NCBI GenBank assembly: GCA_013368375.1
Contig: JAACJP010000015.1
Coordinates: 124,001-188,000, forward strand
Origin: Tricholomella constricta
Lineage: Eukaryota > Basidiomycota > Agaricomycetes > Agaricales > Lyophyllaceae
Direction: 5' to 3'
Length of the DNA stretch: 64,000 nt
The position numbers and the translations under genes are program-made. Below, piece after piece: positions 1 to 10,180 of the stretch. Every line of letters begins with the position of its first letter. The stretch's first letter is position 1. Under the pieces are notes generated by a model, which had not been told where the DNA came from, searched no databases, and was given only the letters and a program-made list of their open reading frames with translations.

Positions 1-464
1 CTAAGATAACTGATGAAAGTCAGGTGACGCAGGCTCGAAGCCTGCGCCGAACAAGATGTGTCTGAGTACTTTGGACGAATATACATTGACATAGGACATA
101 CAGAGTACCTACAACGATACATGGACGCGCTACGCGCACGCTATCGCGAACGGTGCGGTCAAGGAACTGCACCGACTAAAAGCACTACACCTTCCACTTG
201 GGAGGTAAAAATCGAAGCGTTCTGGGCGACGACTGACATCCAGAGCCAGTACCGGTGTCGGAGGTTGCTAGAGACCACCGACAAGATGTACCGGAAGTAT
301 GGGGTAAATTCCCTGCACCGTATGGCGGTCGGCGATCGTACACCGACAAAAGTATAGCGATACTTCGTGAGGTCGTGGACCTATACAGGAAGCGGCGCCC
401 GAAGGCATCGCAGAAACTGGTGGGACCATTGAGTTGTGGTCCTAAGAATGAACGGTCCAGCGAA
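1..464. other. unassigned left edge
   Basis: No confident gene. A 99-codon frame at 58-357 has no recognisable motif and opens at a non-ATG codon. This may be internal sequence of the Ty3-like element whose 3' LTR lies at 2602-2798, but nothing here proves it. Confidence 0.3.
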
Positions 465-512
465 TACCCGATGGCTAGAGTTAAATCTGACTAAAAGGCA
501 AAGTGGTAACAG

Positions 513-566
513 AGGACTATGGTGTAGTGGTAACACGAGTCGCGGGTTCGACCCCCGCTAGTTCTA
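513..566 (+). other. tRNA-like sequence lacking the anticodon arm (left copy)
   Basis: Folds by eye into a 7-bp acceptor stem (513-519 with 559-565, one G:T), a 4-bp D stem (522-525 with 533-536) and a 5-bp T stem (542-546 with 554-558) around loop TTCGACC. Only five bases (537-541) sit where the anticodon arm and variable loop belong. The A box (TGGTGTAGTGG) and B box (GGTTCGACCCC) are intact, and TTTT follows at 568-571, as for a Pol III transcript. A second A-box-like stretch (about 497-512) and a second T-arm (581-597) flank it, so it looks like one tRNA-like unit inside another. It cannot be a decoding tRNA. Confidence 0.6.
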
Positions 567-909
567 GTTTTCTTGAGGACGTGGGTTCGATTCCCGCCCG
601 AGCTGTTACATTTGGTAGAAATACAGTCCGCCTGTGATTCGTGACCAAGGCTTCGTGACATGTCCGGGACCGCTGTCACTTAGCTGGCTTTTACCCTAGG
701 GGGTCTAAGTCCTGAAATACTGGAGGCATCCCACCGAGAATGGATAAGGTACAAACAATCGGGGTGCATGCGTTGATCCTGAGACCTGCCGGAACAGGTC
801 TTGAGGGGAGTATGTAAGGGAGATTGCCGTCCTCTCCCTAGTAATGACCCCGGGGTTATGCTACCCGATGGCTAGAGTTAAATCTGACTAAAAGGCAAAG
901 TGGTAACAG

Positions 910-963
910 AGGACTATGGTGTAGTGGTAACACAAGTCGCGGGTTCGACCCCCGCTAGTTCTA
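910..963 (+). other. tRNA-like sequence lacking the anticodon arm (right copy)
   Basis: Second copy, 397 bp downstream of the first, inside the LTR-like segment 813-1007. It is identical except for G to A in the short linker (934). Acceptor, D and T stems are preserved. The outer B box downstream has one change in its TTCGA core (TTTGA). Confidence 0.6.
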
Positions 964-1072
964 GTTTTCTTGGGGACGTGGGTTTGATTCCCGCCCGAGC
1001 TGTTACAATGGGTGTGGTAAACACCCATTGAAGAAGATTGAACGCCATGGGACGACGACCGCAAAGGTGCAG

Positions 1073-1990
1073 ATGCCGGCATACCTGGAGGCGGACTTCC
1101 ACATTGCGTGGTGGATAGCACGACGCATCGACGACGGAAGCGACTGGAACGAGACGTTCCGGGAGCTAATGCATGATCGACTGGAAGACGATGTGCGCCA
1201 GGTTTGGAGGTGGGTGATGTACCACCTCCGGAATCACAGAGAGGAAATCCGTGCGGACACGGAGTTAATGGGTGTCAAGTCTGTTCCGGAGACGGAGTCA
1301 AGCGCTGTATCCGATGATGGATCTAGTGACAGACTCAGTGAGGCGGGAAGGTCAAGATTGAATTCGCAAAATGGACAGGAGCGAACACGCACCCCCGACC
1401 ATGTCCTAGACTGGTTGGAGGGTAACTCGAGCACCTACTCGCACAGTATTAGTGCGAGTAGGGACAACTATAACATGGTGGTACCGACACCATCAGTAGT
1501 TCGGAACAAAATGCTCACCGAACGATTGGCGTGTATGCGCCAAATTGTTCATCGCACATATGGCAATGAACCGGAAGGGGAAGGTGACGAGAACGGTGAG
1601 CGGTCCGAAGGTCATTCGGAATGCTCAGAAGCATGGCATGTCCGAACATATGAATGTGAGGACACATGCCATGAGTACCAGTACTTCGATGAAGACGGGA
1701 AGGAAATTCACGTCTACGTAGTGGAGAGCAATGGGGAAACCAGCGCTCTCGAGGCGGAATATGATAGCTACCGTGAACGTGGTAGCTATCAAGAGGAGGA
1801 GGAGAGTGGCGTTGAGCATAGCGGCTCGGAAGACGCTCGTTTTAACGATGAGCAAGAGAGTGGCGCTGCACATAACGGCCCAGAAGATGCTCGTTCAAAC
1901 GACGAGCAAAGCGACGAAAGCGCTCGTTACCGATTGAGCGTGTTGGGCTTGTTGTGCCCAACGGTTCCTATCCAGGTCTTTGAGATGTGA
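1073..1990 (+). CDS. hypothetical acidic protein
   Basis: An open frame runs from 1028 to 1990; the first ATG is at 1073, giving 305 residues. The N-terminal ~70 residues are mixed and W-rich (e.g. DVRQVWRWVMYHLR). The rest is strongly acidic and Ser/Glu/Asp-rich, with imperfect repeats near the end (GSEDARFNDEQESG, GPEDARSNDEQSD). There are no zinc finger, protease or polymerase motifs. It lies just upstream of a polypurine tract and LTR (2591-2798), the position that a large extra ORF occupies in the related chromovirus at 47-57.5 kb, so it may be a downstream ORF of a truncated Ty3-like element. I see no sequence similarity between the two, so this is only positional. It could be a chance frame with repeat-driven composition. 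Confidence 0.4.
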   Translation: MPAYLEADFHIAWWIARRIDDGSDWNETFRELMHDRLEDDVRQVWRWVMYHLRNHREEIRADTELMGVKSVPETESSAVSDDGSSDRLSEAGRSRLNSQNGQERTRTPDHVLDWLEGNSSTYSHSISASRDNYNMVVPTPSVVRNKMLTERLACMRQIVHRTYGNEPEGEGDENGERSEGHSECSEAWHVRTYECEDTCHEYQYFDEDGKEIHVYVVESNGETSALEAEYDSYRERGSYQEEEESGVEHSGSEDARFNDEQESGAAHNGPEDARSNDEQSDESARYRLSVLGLLCPTVPIQVFEM

Positions 1991-2590
1991 TATGAGACGC
2001 ATCAGTCCGGCAGCCGTATCGGCTATGTGTCGACGTTGATAACATCGAGGTGGCAGCCTACGCGACTTTAACCACAGTCGCAGCGATATCCATCGCTGAA
2101 ACCCTTGTGGCGTATATGTTGGCATGATAAATAGCGCCTCAGTCTTCTGCGGTAGTTCAACCAGCCCTGGTCCGGCAGTCGCAATAGCTGCCGACGAGGA
2201 GTCGAAGACAGAGCCAAAAAAAATCGATGAAGCCATAAATCACCGGCTGACGACTCGATTGGCGACCATTCAATCAACTTAGGTGCAAAAGTCATCGTTG
2301 GGCATTATGTGTCCAACCCTAGCCAGTACGTCCGCGGAACATGGACACCAAGTTCTCAGAGACTGGAGGAACAAGTCGCAGTTGACAGCATCGACACTAT
2401 GTTAGGGCCATGACCTAACATTATCATTATTCCATATTGTCGGGGTACCAATACCCAGACTCGACATACTGTGGTGCCTAAAATATGCGCAATACACTCG
2501 ACTATTGTTGCGCGTAATGTACGCTCAATATATACGACATGCTCATCCCTCGACATCCGCCCAGGTGTAAAGATTGCTAAGTGCAATCTT
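1991..2590. other. non-coding stretch before an LTR
   Basis: Only short frames with no recognisable motif. It ends at the polypurine tract of the following LTR and is best taken as untranslated 3' sequence of the truncated element. Confidence 0.4.
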
Positions 2591-2798
2591 AAAGGGGGGT
2601 ATGTAAGGACGCAGGTCCATACTGGTCACCTGTTGTTGGCATTGTTTGGCAACGCCTTCGGTGTTGCCTATATCTATTGTTTATATCTATTATAATTTAA
2701 GTAGATCCTCGCAACTTCATGTATACGTAGCAGAAAAAACATCTGGTCAAGCTCGCGTATAGTGTGAACCGCGAGGAATCCCCTGTAGCACCGCTACA
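2591..2798 (+). repeat. polypurine tract and 3' LTR of a truncated Ty3-like element
   Basis: The tract AAAGGGGGGTA (2591-2601) is followed by a segment opening with TGTAAGGACG and closing with CGCTACA (2602-2798, 197 bp). The same arrangement (CAAAGGGGGGTG then TGTAACGACG) occurs at the 3' LTR of the chromovirus at 57326. The right halves also align by eye (GTATACGTAGCAGAA against GTACACGTACTTAGCAGAA, then CGCGAGGAATCCCC against CTCGCAAGGATCCCC). No partner 5' LTR is in the window; the element is cut by the left edge or by earlier rearrangement. Confidence 0.65.
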
Positions 2799-2801
2799 CA
2801 G

Positions 2802-4175
2802 GTGCTGAAGGTGCATTGTGAGCACTCGATCCGGGCAAGGTCGGCAGATCGGGTAGCGGGTCGGGCAACAGCCGCAAAGAAAGCAGGGAAGAAAGCCGCA
2901 CCCATGCCAAGTTCTGCGTGTGAGTCTGATTTATCTTTATCTTTGCAAGTACTCACTCTGGAAGCAGTTGCCAGGTCATCCCGCATTATCCGCCCCCAAC
3001 CGGAAGGAGTTGCTGGGCCATCCCACCTCAGCCGCTCCCCACCATCCACCTATCTGTGTGTCCCGTCAACAGCAGCCGCATCAGGCTCAGCTGAGCCCAT
3101 AACTCTGGAGGGGTTGGCTTGTCAGGTGGAAGCTCTGTCGGGACCGAGGATAACGCTGGAGGACCTTGCCAGGCAGGTTGACGCACTGGAGCTCCAGCGG
3201 GACACGCAGGCCCGGGATCTCCGTGCTCTGTTTGAAAACCAGCGGACATTCCAGAGAGGGCTGGATCAATGCCAGCAGTCAGGCGAGGACTTTGCTGGTG
3301 GATATGAGCAACTTGCTCACTTCTAGCTCACAGAAAATGGGCATGGGTCTGTGGAGGAATGGAAAGCAGCCATCCAGCAGCGGAAGAAGGAACATAATGA
3401 CTTCTGGATGAAGCATCTGGGTACTCCAGAGTTGGACATCTCCGCGATGTTTGTGGAAGCTGTAAGAGGCTGGCAGAAGTCCCAGATGTATATGCCTGGG
3501 TATTCCGAAACTCCCAACCCGGAACCCACGACAAGTCCTAATTAAGAATCTGGAACAGCCATCTCCCCATCACACAAGCCAGGATCCGGTCCCCAGGATC
3601 CAGCAGCAATGGTACTGGAAACTGTGGTGATGGAAACAGGGGCAGAAACAGGGGCAGAAACGGGGGCAGAAACTGGGGTAGAAACTGGGGCGGTGGAAAC
3701 TGGCAGGGAGATAGAAACCGGGGATGCTGAAAACACGATGACAGCATCCGCGGTAAGGGAAACTGCAGTCGTGCCTGAATCCAAGGAGATCAACCCGGAT
3801 CCGGTCGAAGGCACTGCAATCCCCGCCATGGAAGTTGACCCGTCAGCACTGCCACCACCCCTGGCTCCAACCCGGGTTGCCTCGCCCACCGTTCCGCTGA
3901 TTGAGGCCATCCAGACATACGGGTCCCCTCTATCATTGCCAATGGCACCACCATCTGTGGTACCCACCATCCCCCTTGTCCCACCCACTCCAGAGCCATT
4001 GCAAGAAGCTCCTGACACAATGCTTGCACCACCTCCTCAGCAATGGATGAGGTCTCGAAGCCGGAGCAGGAGCCCGACACCAGCTCCACCCGTGCTGAAC
4101 AGTGAGGGACAGCCGGTGCACCAGACCCGGAGTACCACCCCTAGACCAATGGCGGAGGCAGATTCCAAGGCTTAA
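2802..4175 (+). pseudogene. decayed gag-like / unknown coding region
   Basis: One reading frame is open from just after the LTR at 2798 to 4175, apart from two stops (TAG 3324-3326 and TAA 3543-3545); the first ATG is at 2904. The first segment is basic then heptad-rich (LEDLARQVDALELQRD, LRALFENQRTFQRG), consistent with a coiled coil. The middle is charged (EEWKAAIQQRKKEHNDFW). The last segment is Glu/Thr repeats (ETGAETGAETGVETG, about 3627-3700) then Pro-rich, closing with an RS-like run (RSRSRSRSPTP). There is no zinc knuckle, protease or polymerase. The plan resembles a structural protein of a retroelement, but I do not recognise the family. Its 5' end may have been removed when the upstream LTR element arrived. 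Confidence 0.4.
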
Positions 4176-4439
4176 GCAGGTGGGTTGGGTTTTTGGGATG
4201 TTGTCAGGGCAGGGCACTACAATGTAATGTGACCGACGCTCTAGCGGGCCTATATAGTGTACCGTAGTTGACGCATTGAGCGGGTCCTCTGTGCTGTAGT
4301 GGGCGTCTTTACAGTGTGTGGTTGTTAACGAAGTAGCGGACTCAATACACTGTATTGTGGTTTACTGCAGCAGCGGGCTCTCTACACCCACAGAGAGCCA
4401 TGGGGCCTGTAGCCAAACTGTCTGGGTATATTGTACGGA

Positions 4440-5840
4440 ATTTTGTTCTACGGATTTCACGGCTGGATTCTGGGTTGGATAGTGCACGGAAACTCTGGCA
4501 GGATGTGCGCGGAAACTACGGCTGAACGTGCACGGAAACTACGTTCAAAACCCGGATTGAGTACTGCACAGAAACTACTGCAGCAGGTGCACAGAAATTC
4601 CAGCCAATATCCGGATGGGATAGTGCACGGGTAGTACAGCAACAATCCGGATCCAGATAGGGCATGGAAACTCTGGTAGGATGTGCACGGGAACTACAGC
4701 TGAACGTGTATGGGAACCGTGTTCAAAACCCGGATTGAGTACTGGACAGAAACCACAGCAGCGGGTGCACAGAAATTCCAGCCGATATCCGGATCAGATT
4801 GTGCACGGGTAGCTCAGCAACAATCTGGATCCAGATAGTGCAGGGGAAATGCATGGAAACTGTTGCACGAGCAGTTCCGAAATCATGCCCGAAACCTGGA
4901 CTGAGTACTGCACGGAAAGTAAAGCAGCGGGTACCCGGAAATTCCGGCCGATATCCGGATCGGATTGTGCACGGGTAGCTCAGCAACAATCCGGATCCGG
5001 ATATTGCAGGGGAACTGCACGGGAATGGCACGAGCAGTTCTGAAATCTTGCCCAAAACCTGGATTGAGTACTGCACAGAAAGTAAAGCAGCGGGTACACT
5101 GGATATTGGCCAGAATCTCTGTGTACCTGCTGCTTCAGTTTCCAAGCAGTACTCAATCTGGGTTTCGGGCATGATTTTGGAACTGCTCGTGCAACAGTCT
5201 CCATGCATTTCCCCTGCACTATCCGGATCCGGATTGTTGCTGAGCTACCCGTGCACAATCCGATCCAGATATCGGCCGGAATTTCCGTATACCCGCTCCT
5301 TTACTTTCTGTGCAGTACTCAATCCAGGTTTTGGGCAAGATTTCAGAACTGCTCATGCCATTCCCATGCAGTTCCCCTGCACTATCCGGATCCGGATTGT
5401 TGCTGAGCTACCCGTGCACAATCCGATCCAGATATCGGCCGGAATTTCCGTATACCCGCTCCTTTACTTTCTGTGCAGTACTCAATCCAGGTTTTGGGCA
5501 AGATTTCAGAACTGCTCGTGCCATTCCCGTGCAGTTCCCCTGCAATATCCGGATCCGGATTGTTGCTGAGCTACCCATGCACAATCCGATCCGGATATCG
5601 GCCGGAATTTCCGTATACCCGCTCCTTTACGTTCTGTGCAGTACTCAATCCAGGTTTTGGGCAAGATTTCAGAACTGCTCGTGCCATTCCCGTGCAGTTC
5701 CCCTGCAATATCCGGATCCGGATTGTTGCTGAGCTACCCGTGCACAATCCGATCCGGATATCGGCCGGAATTTCTGGGTACCCGCTGCTTTACTTTCCGT
5801 GCAGTACTCAGTCCAGGTTTCGGGCATGATTTCGGAACTG
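4440..5840. repeat. 163-bp satellite array arranged as a palindrome
   Basis: Units carrying GGATTGAGTACTGCACAGAAA begin near 4554, 4732, 4896 and 5060 on the plus strand (spacing about 180, 164, 164). From about 5110 onward the reverse complement (TTTCTGTGCAGTACTCAATCC) recurs near 5142, 5305, 5467, 5630 and 5797 (spacing about 163). The array is therefore four direct plus five inverted units meeting near 5105-5125, a fold-back of roughly 0.7 kb per arm. All units share the core CAGCAACAATCCGGATCC or its complement. Overlapping open frames here are a by-product of the repeat. Nature unknown: fold-back transposon, subtelomeric or other satellite. Confidence 0.85.
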
Positions 5841-6010
5841 CTCGCCTTGGGTCTGTTTATGAGATGATCCTGGTCTGGTTGGATTGTGATGAACCCCAAC
5901 CCAAACCTGGCGCACCCTTCAGGTCCGGCTGAACCGGGGGTGGACCTGGGCCAAGTTACTTCTCACACCTGGCACAAGACCTCCAGGTCATCACGTGTTG
6001 AAGCTCACGT
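5841..6010. other. unique sequence between satellite and LTR
   Basis: Nothing recognisable. It ends in CACGT immediately before the left LTR of copy B. Confidence 0.5.
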
Positions 6011-6200
6011 TGGAGTAGGCCCGATTGGCCTGGTGCTTCTGACTCGAGAATAGATTGTGATTGGCTTGGGGAGATCTTCCTCTGATCTCCCCAGGAGTCT
6101 ACATATGGCTGACTAATCTTCCAAAGCTGTTGCCAAACAGGTGCAAAGAATGCCTTTGCAGTCTCTTGTGCTATTGGAGTGGCGCTGGCGCGCTACTCCA
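6011..6200 (-). repeat. LTR of copy B (3' LTR in element orientation)
   Basis: 190 bp, opening TGGAGTAG and closing CTACTCCA on the plus strand. TGTGCCCCCT directly to its right (6201-6210) is the complement of a polypurine tract (AGGGGGCACA), which fixes the element on the minus strand. Confidence 0.9.
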
Positions 6201-6257
6201 TGTGCCCCCTCCAAACCAAGCGACGTCCCTGTCGTGTCTTCTCCACCTGTCCCACCC

Positions 6258-9195
6258 TCAGTTGTCCTCTTCCTCTGTTTCCCAGCCCTCCTCATCATCC
6301 CCATGCCTATCCGCCTCCACCGCCTTTTCCTCGGCTCTCGCCCTCTCCGTCCCCGCCTCCGCTTCTCTGGCCATCAACTCCGCCTGCGCTGCCGCCAGTG
6401 CTGTACCCACTTTCGGTGTGAATCCCCGTAAACGCCACGCACTAAATTTCCCATCGAGCGCTGTACCCTCCAGCGTTGCGAGTTTGTATGAGTTGGCAAT
6501 GTGTTCTGTTACTCTGTGGGGTATCGACCACTTCGGCAGTAGCTTGCGGTCCATCTTGAACGTGTAGTCAAGGTCGTTTCTGTAGACTTGTACTAGTTGG
6601 CCTTTTTCGAATGTGACTTTGCCCTGCGTTTCCGCTGCTACCCGCTTATCGAACACCGCCTTATGCTTCACGGCGCGTGCCACCGCTGCTGCGTAACCGT
6701 CAAGCCTCTGTTGTGTGGTATAGGCCAGCTGTGTGGTGACATCGTCGGCCTTGAGTATGGACGTGCTCTCCTCCAGTAGCATTTTCGGTGTACCTATAAC
6801 CAGCTCCAGCAACAATTCCTTCGGCGTGTGGTTGAAGGCCGGTAACAGTCACCAGTTGAGTATCCGTATGGCTTCCTCCAAGTGTCGTGGCCATGTCTTT
6901 GGTAGGTCGGTAACGGACATAGCGTTGTATTTGGCCTCGTCTAGATCGGGAGCTCAGAGCCTCTTCAAGACATGTAATAGGATCTTGTTTGTACCTTTGA
7001 CCAGCCCATTCACCCAAGGTGAGTAGGCCGCTACGACATACGTCTCTGTGCCCTATGTCCCGCAAAATTCTTTCACCTCCTTGTTGTTGAAGTGCCGTCC
7101 TCCGTTGACCATGAATGTTTCTGATGGAGCGAAGTCTTGCAATATGCAGCTGAGGGAATCTATGGTCATCTTTGCTGTGCCTGCGGTCTTGAACTTGTGC
7201 ACCCACACATGTTGAGAATACGTGTCAAGATAGACGCCCAGGGTGTGGAACCCACCCGTTGGTAATGAAAGGTAGTCGCCGACCAGGAGTTCAAAGGGGT
7301 GTCATCATGTTATCGGGTTTAGAAGAGAATGAAGGTGTGTACCACCAAAGTTCTTACACTTCCCGCACCCTTTTATGCCCTCCATTATTGAGGTGTCAAG
7401 CCCCGGGCTCCACACCGTGTTGGTCAGCCTCCATTTGACGGCATCCCTTCCCCAGTGCCCCCCTCGACTGCGTTCCTCCCGCGCCAGTTCTACTGCTTTG
7501 CTTCACGTGACACATTCCACCCTCGCTCTCGCCCGTGCCTTAGGGCCCTCCCCAACCTTGTACAGGCGGTCGCCCTCGACCATGTACCCCATAGCGCGGT
7601 GTCGCGCCTTTTGTCGCTCCTTTGTGGTCTTCCCCGTGTCGAGCTCTTGTAGTGAGTCCAACACCTCCATGAACATCGGTTCACCCGCGAACCAATGGCG
7701 GAGTGCGCCGAGATCCGAGCATTCAGCGATGCAGAAGATGTCGTGGATGAGGCCCGTCACTGCCTCCCAATCTTCACTCACCGACCACTTGCTACCATTG
7801 CCCTTCTTGTTCTGCATGCCCTCCTTTGCCCGGCTTAGTCCGTCCGCCACAACGTTGGTCCGTCCTGGTACGTGGCGCACGTCTACGATCTGATGAGCGA
7901 GGATCCTGTCATGCCAGCGTGCATGTGTAGTGCTAAGCTTGTCATTCATGAGTACGTCGCGTAGTGCCTGGCAATCCGTCACCACCTCGGTGGGGAAGCC
8001 CCACACGATGTCGGAAAATTTATCCAATGCGAACTTCAGCGCAGCGAATTCCAGTAAAAAGGGTTTGTACTTCCCTTCCGCCCGCGAGGTGCGCTTCGAT
8101 GCGAAACCAAGCGGGTGTAGTTTCGTGACTTTCTTCCCTCCCGGTAGCTCCGTCGTGAACCGTTGCACCAGTACAGCGCCGAAGGCGTCTTGACACCCAT
8201 CACTAGTGAGAATGAAGTGCGTTCCGTCCCACTTCGGCGCTCGTAGCACCGGCTCCAATGTCAATAGCCTTTTCAACTTGATGAGGGACTTATCGTGTTC
8301 ATTCGTCCACTTATTGGCAAGTTTCCAATTCAACGTTATCTTCCGATAGACCGACTTGGAGCAACCTGGGGGCATCTCCACCTCCTGCAGCAAGTCTCGC
8401 AACGGGTTTTACACCAGTGTGTATCCTTTGATAAGGCCCCTGAACCAGCCGGTTAGCCCTAGGAAGGCTGCCAGGTTCATCGCATCTTGTGGGTTCTTCC
8501 AATTGACTATTGCGGTGAGCTTTGTGAGGTCTGGTTGGACTCCTTCCCTGCCAACTGACGCTCCCACAAACACTCCTGATGAAACGAAAAACTCCGACTT
8601 CGCGGCGGATATGGATAGCTTCTTCTCGCATGCTCTGGTGAAGAGGAGTGTCAGCTTCCGAATCATCTCCTCGAATTTGTTTGCCGCGATCCCGCCATCG
8701 TCGACGAACAGCTCGATGACCTCCTGTGCTAGTAGGTCATGAAGGCATCCTGCTGTTACATTTGCGAACGTTGACAGTGCGCCCGTGAGGCCGAAATGCA
8801 TGTGTCAGTACCAAAAGTACCCTCGCCCTTCAACGTAAAATGCTGTGTAAGGGCGTGATTCCTCTGCCATTTCTACTGCGTAGAACCCCAACGCGAAGTC
8901 AAAAAGCGATAACCAACGGTGACAACTCAGCTTTTGTTGTTTCATCCGTATATCACTCTGGGGCATTGGTGCGATTTCAGTGACTTTATTGACTTCTCCG
9001 AAGTTTTGGCAGATGCGCCACTCGGGCGCTCCTTAAGGGTTCTCGTCGTCTGGCGTCAGTTCGCTCCTTGGTGCGACCTGAAATTGGGGATTGAAGCCAT
9101 TAACAACACATTGCTCGTTCACCTTCTGCTTCAGCTCTTCAAGCGTAAGGCCCACGCCTTGATGTGACTTCTGTGGTAAGGTGGTCAGGGAGACG
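6258..9195 (-). pseudogene. pol remnant: RT, RNase H, integrase of copy B
   Basis: Minus-strand fragments in several frames match the pol of copy A by eye. They include an RT part with ELFVDDGGIAANKFEEM (about 8409-8801), RNase H with LTSDGCQDAFG, FLLEFAALKFAL and VVTDCQALRDVL (within 7503-8402), the integrase zinc region and core (about 6820-7500, frameshifted), and the C-terminal part (6258-6815). The RT N-terminal piece (LTLEELKQKVNEQCVVNG) is at about 9030-9195. At least five frame breaks make it non-functional. Confidence 0.85.
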
Positions 9196-10180
9196 CTGAT
9201 ATGCACCCTCTTCGGCTGGTCACCGATCCGACGTTCTGACCACAGTAAACCACCCAAAGACGCACACAACAACACCGACTGACTCGCCGACCGACTCACC
9301 AACCAACTCACCGACCGACTCCCGACTGAACGCGACCCACTCAACTTGGCCGACCTCGCTCTCGGGCGCTGGGGATCAGAGTAACCGTGTAGTCACCAAG
9401 CGACTACGCACGTTCGCCTGCCAAACGTCAAACACCCAACTTGGCGTCTTACCTATGATGCATTTACCGACAAAGCCATTCCGTCTCCTATTCACGGCAC
9501 AGATCCGACTAACTCACGGAGTCCCGTAATCACTGACTGCCCTGACCACGTATCCGATCCGACACTGGTATCCGATCAATAATGCGCCACACTCGACTTG
9601 TCCTCAGAAACGTGCCGCACGGTACCAGACTTGGCGACAACCTAACGTGAAACGCCTGCATGGTCTCACTAAGAGTCGGTGATTTGACCTTACCATATAA
9701 ACAATCCCATGTAGTACCTACCGTTCCCCCCGTGAATTACAGCCCGTATTTTCCCTCCAATTCAGAATTGACAGCTCAAAAACCATCATCTCTGTCGTCT
9801 CCAAACCATTCTCTTCATATAAACTCGTTCTAAACCATCGCCACCATCGTAAACTCGTAACCGCCGTCTCTGTCAGCTCGTATCCATCGCCCGAACCCGT
9901 GAGTTCTCCGTATTAACCTCGTTCGTCTTGTTGTCGCACCACCGACACCAACAGTCGCGTCGCCGACCCGTTCCAGCTGGGAATGATCGCATACTATCAC
10001 ATCCGTCATCTCGTTGTCGGTTCGACTAATTACGAGTCGGATCGTCTTTACTTTCATCAGAACAACCTTTCAACCCAGCACACTTGCGTGTTTGGGAACT
10101 TTTAACACTTCTCGCCCCCTATAGTTGTTAGTAGATTTGTTATAGTGCACAGCACCTACAGGCCTTCTAGCTCTATCAAC
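9196..10180 (-). mobile_element. insertion in copy B pol, probably LTR-derived
   Basis: Copy A pol is continuous here, whereas copy B is interrupted between GAGACG (to 9195) and ACACTTGAC (from about 10181). Read on the minus strand, the inserted DNA has a short internal piece, then CTATAGGGGGCGAGAAG (polypurine-like), then TGTTAAAAG; on the plus strand the insert opens near TGATATGCACC (9197). This fits a long LTR (about 9197-10107) with a scrap of internal sequence. A 12-bp repeat (GACCGACTCACC) lies near 9285-9320. No second LTR or clear target duplication was found, so the class is uncertain. Confidence 0.45.

Larger units (their letters stand above)
465..1007 (+). mobile_element. miniature LTR-type repeat (TRIM-like) with tRNA-like termini
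   Basis: Two direct copies of a 146-bp sequence (465-610 and 862-1007) differ at about three positions and both end in GTTACA. The right copy extends left to 813, where it opens with TGTAAG directly after a purine-rich tract (TTGAGGGGAGTA, about 801-812). Positions 813-1007 therefore look like a 195-bp LTR (TG...CA) preceded by a polypurine tract. The left copy lacks the first ~50 bp. The internal part is only about 200 bp and non-coding. A TRIM-type non-autonomous LTR element is the simplest reading; a plain tandem duplication is the alternative. Confidence 0.5.

Noticed and set aside
521..605. Functional tRNA gene
   Set aside because: T and D arms are good but the anticodon arm is absent, so it cannot decode; kept as tRNA-like.
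5048..5932. Series of overlapping 64-173-codon frames with identical repeated peptides
   Set aside because: Produced by the 163-bp satellite being divisible into open frames; present on both strands.
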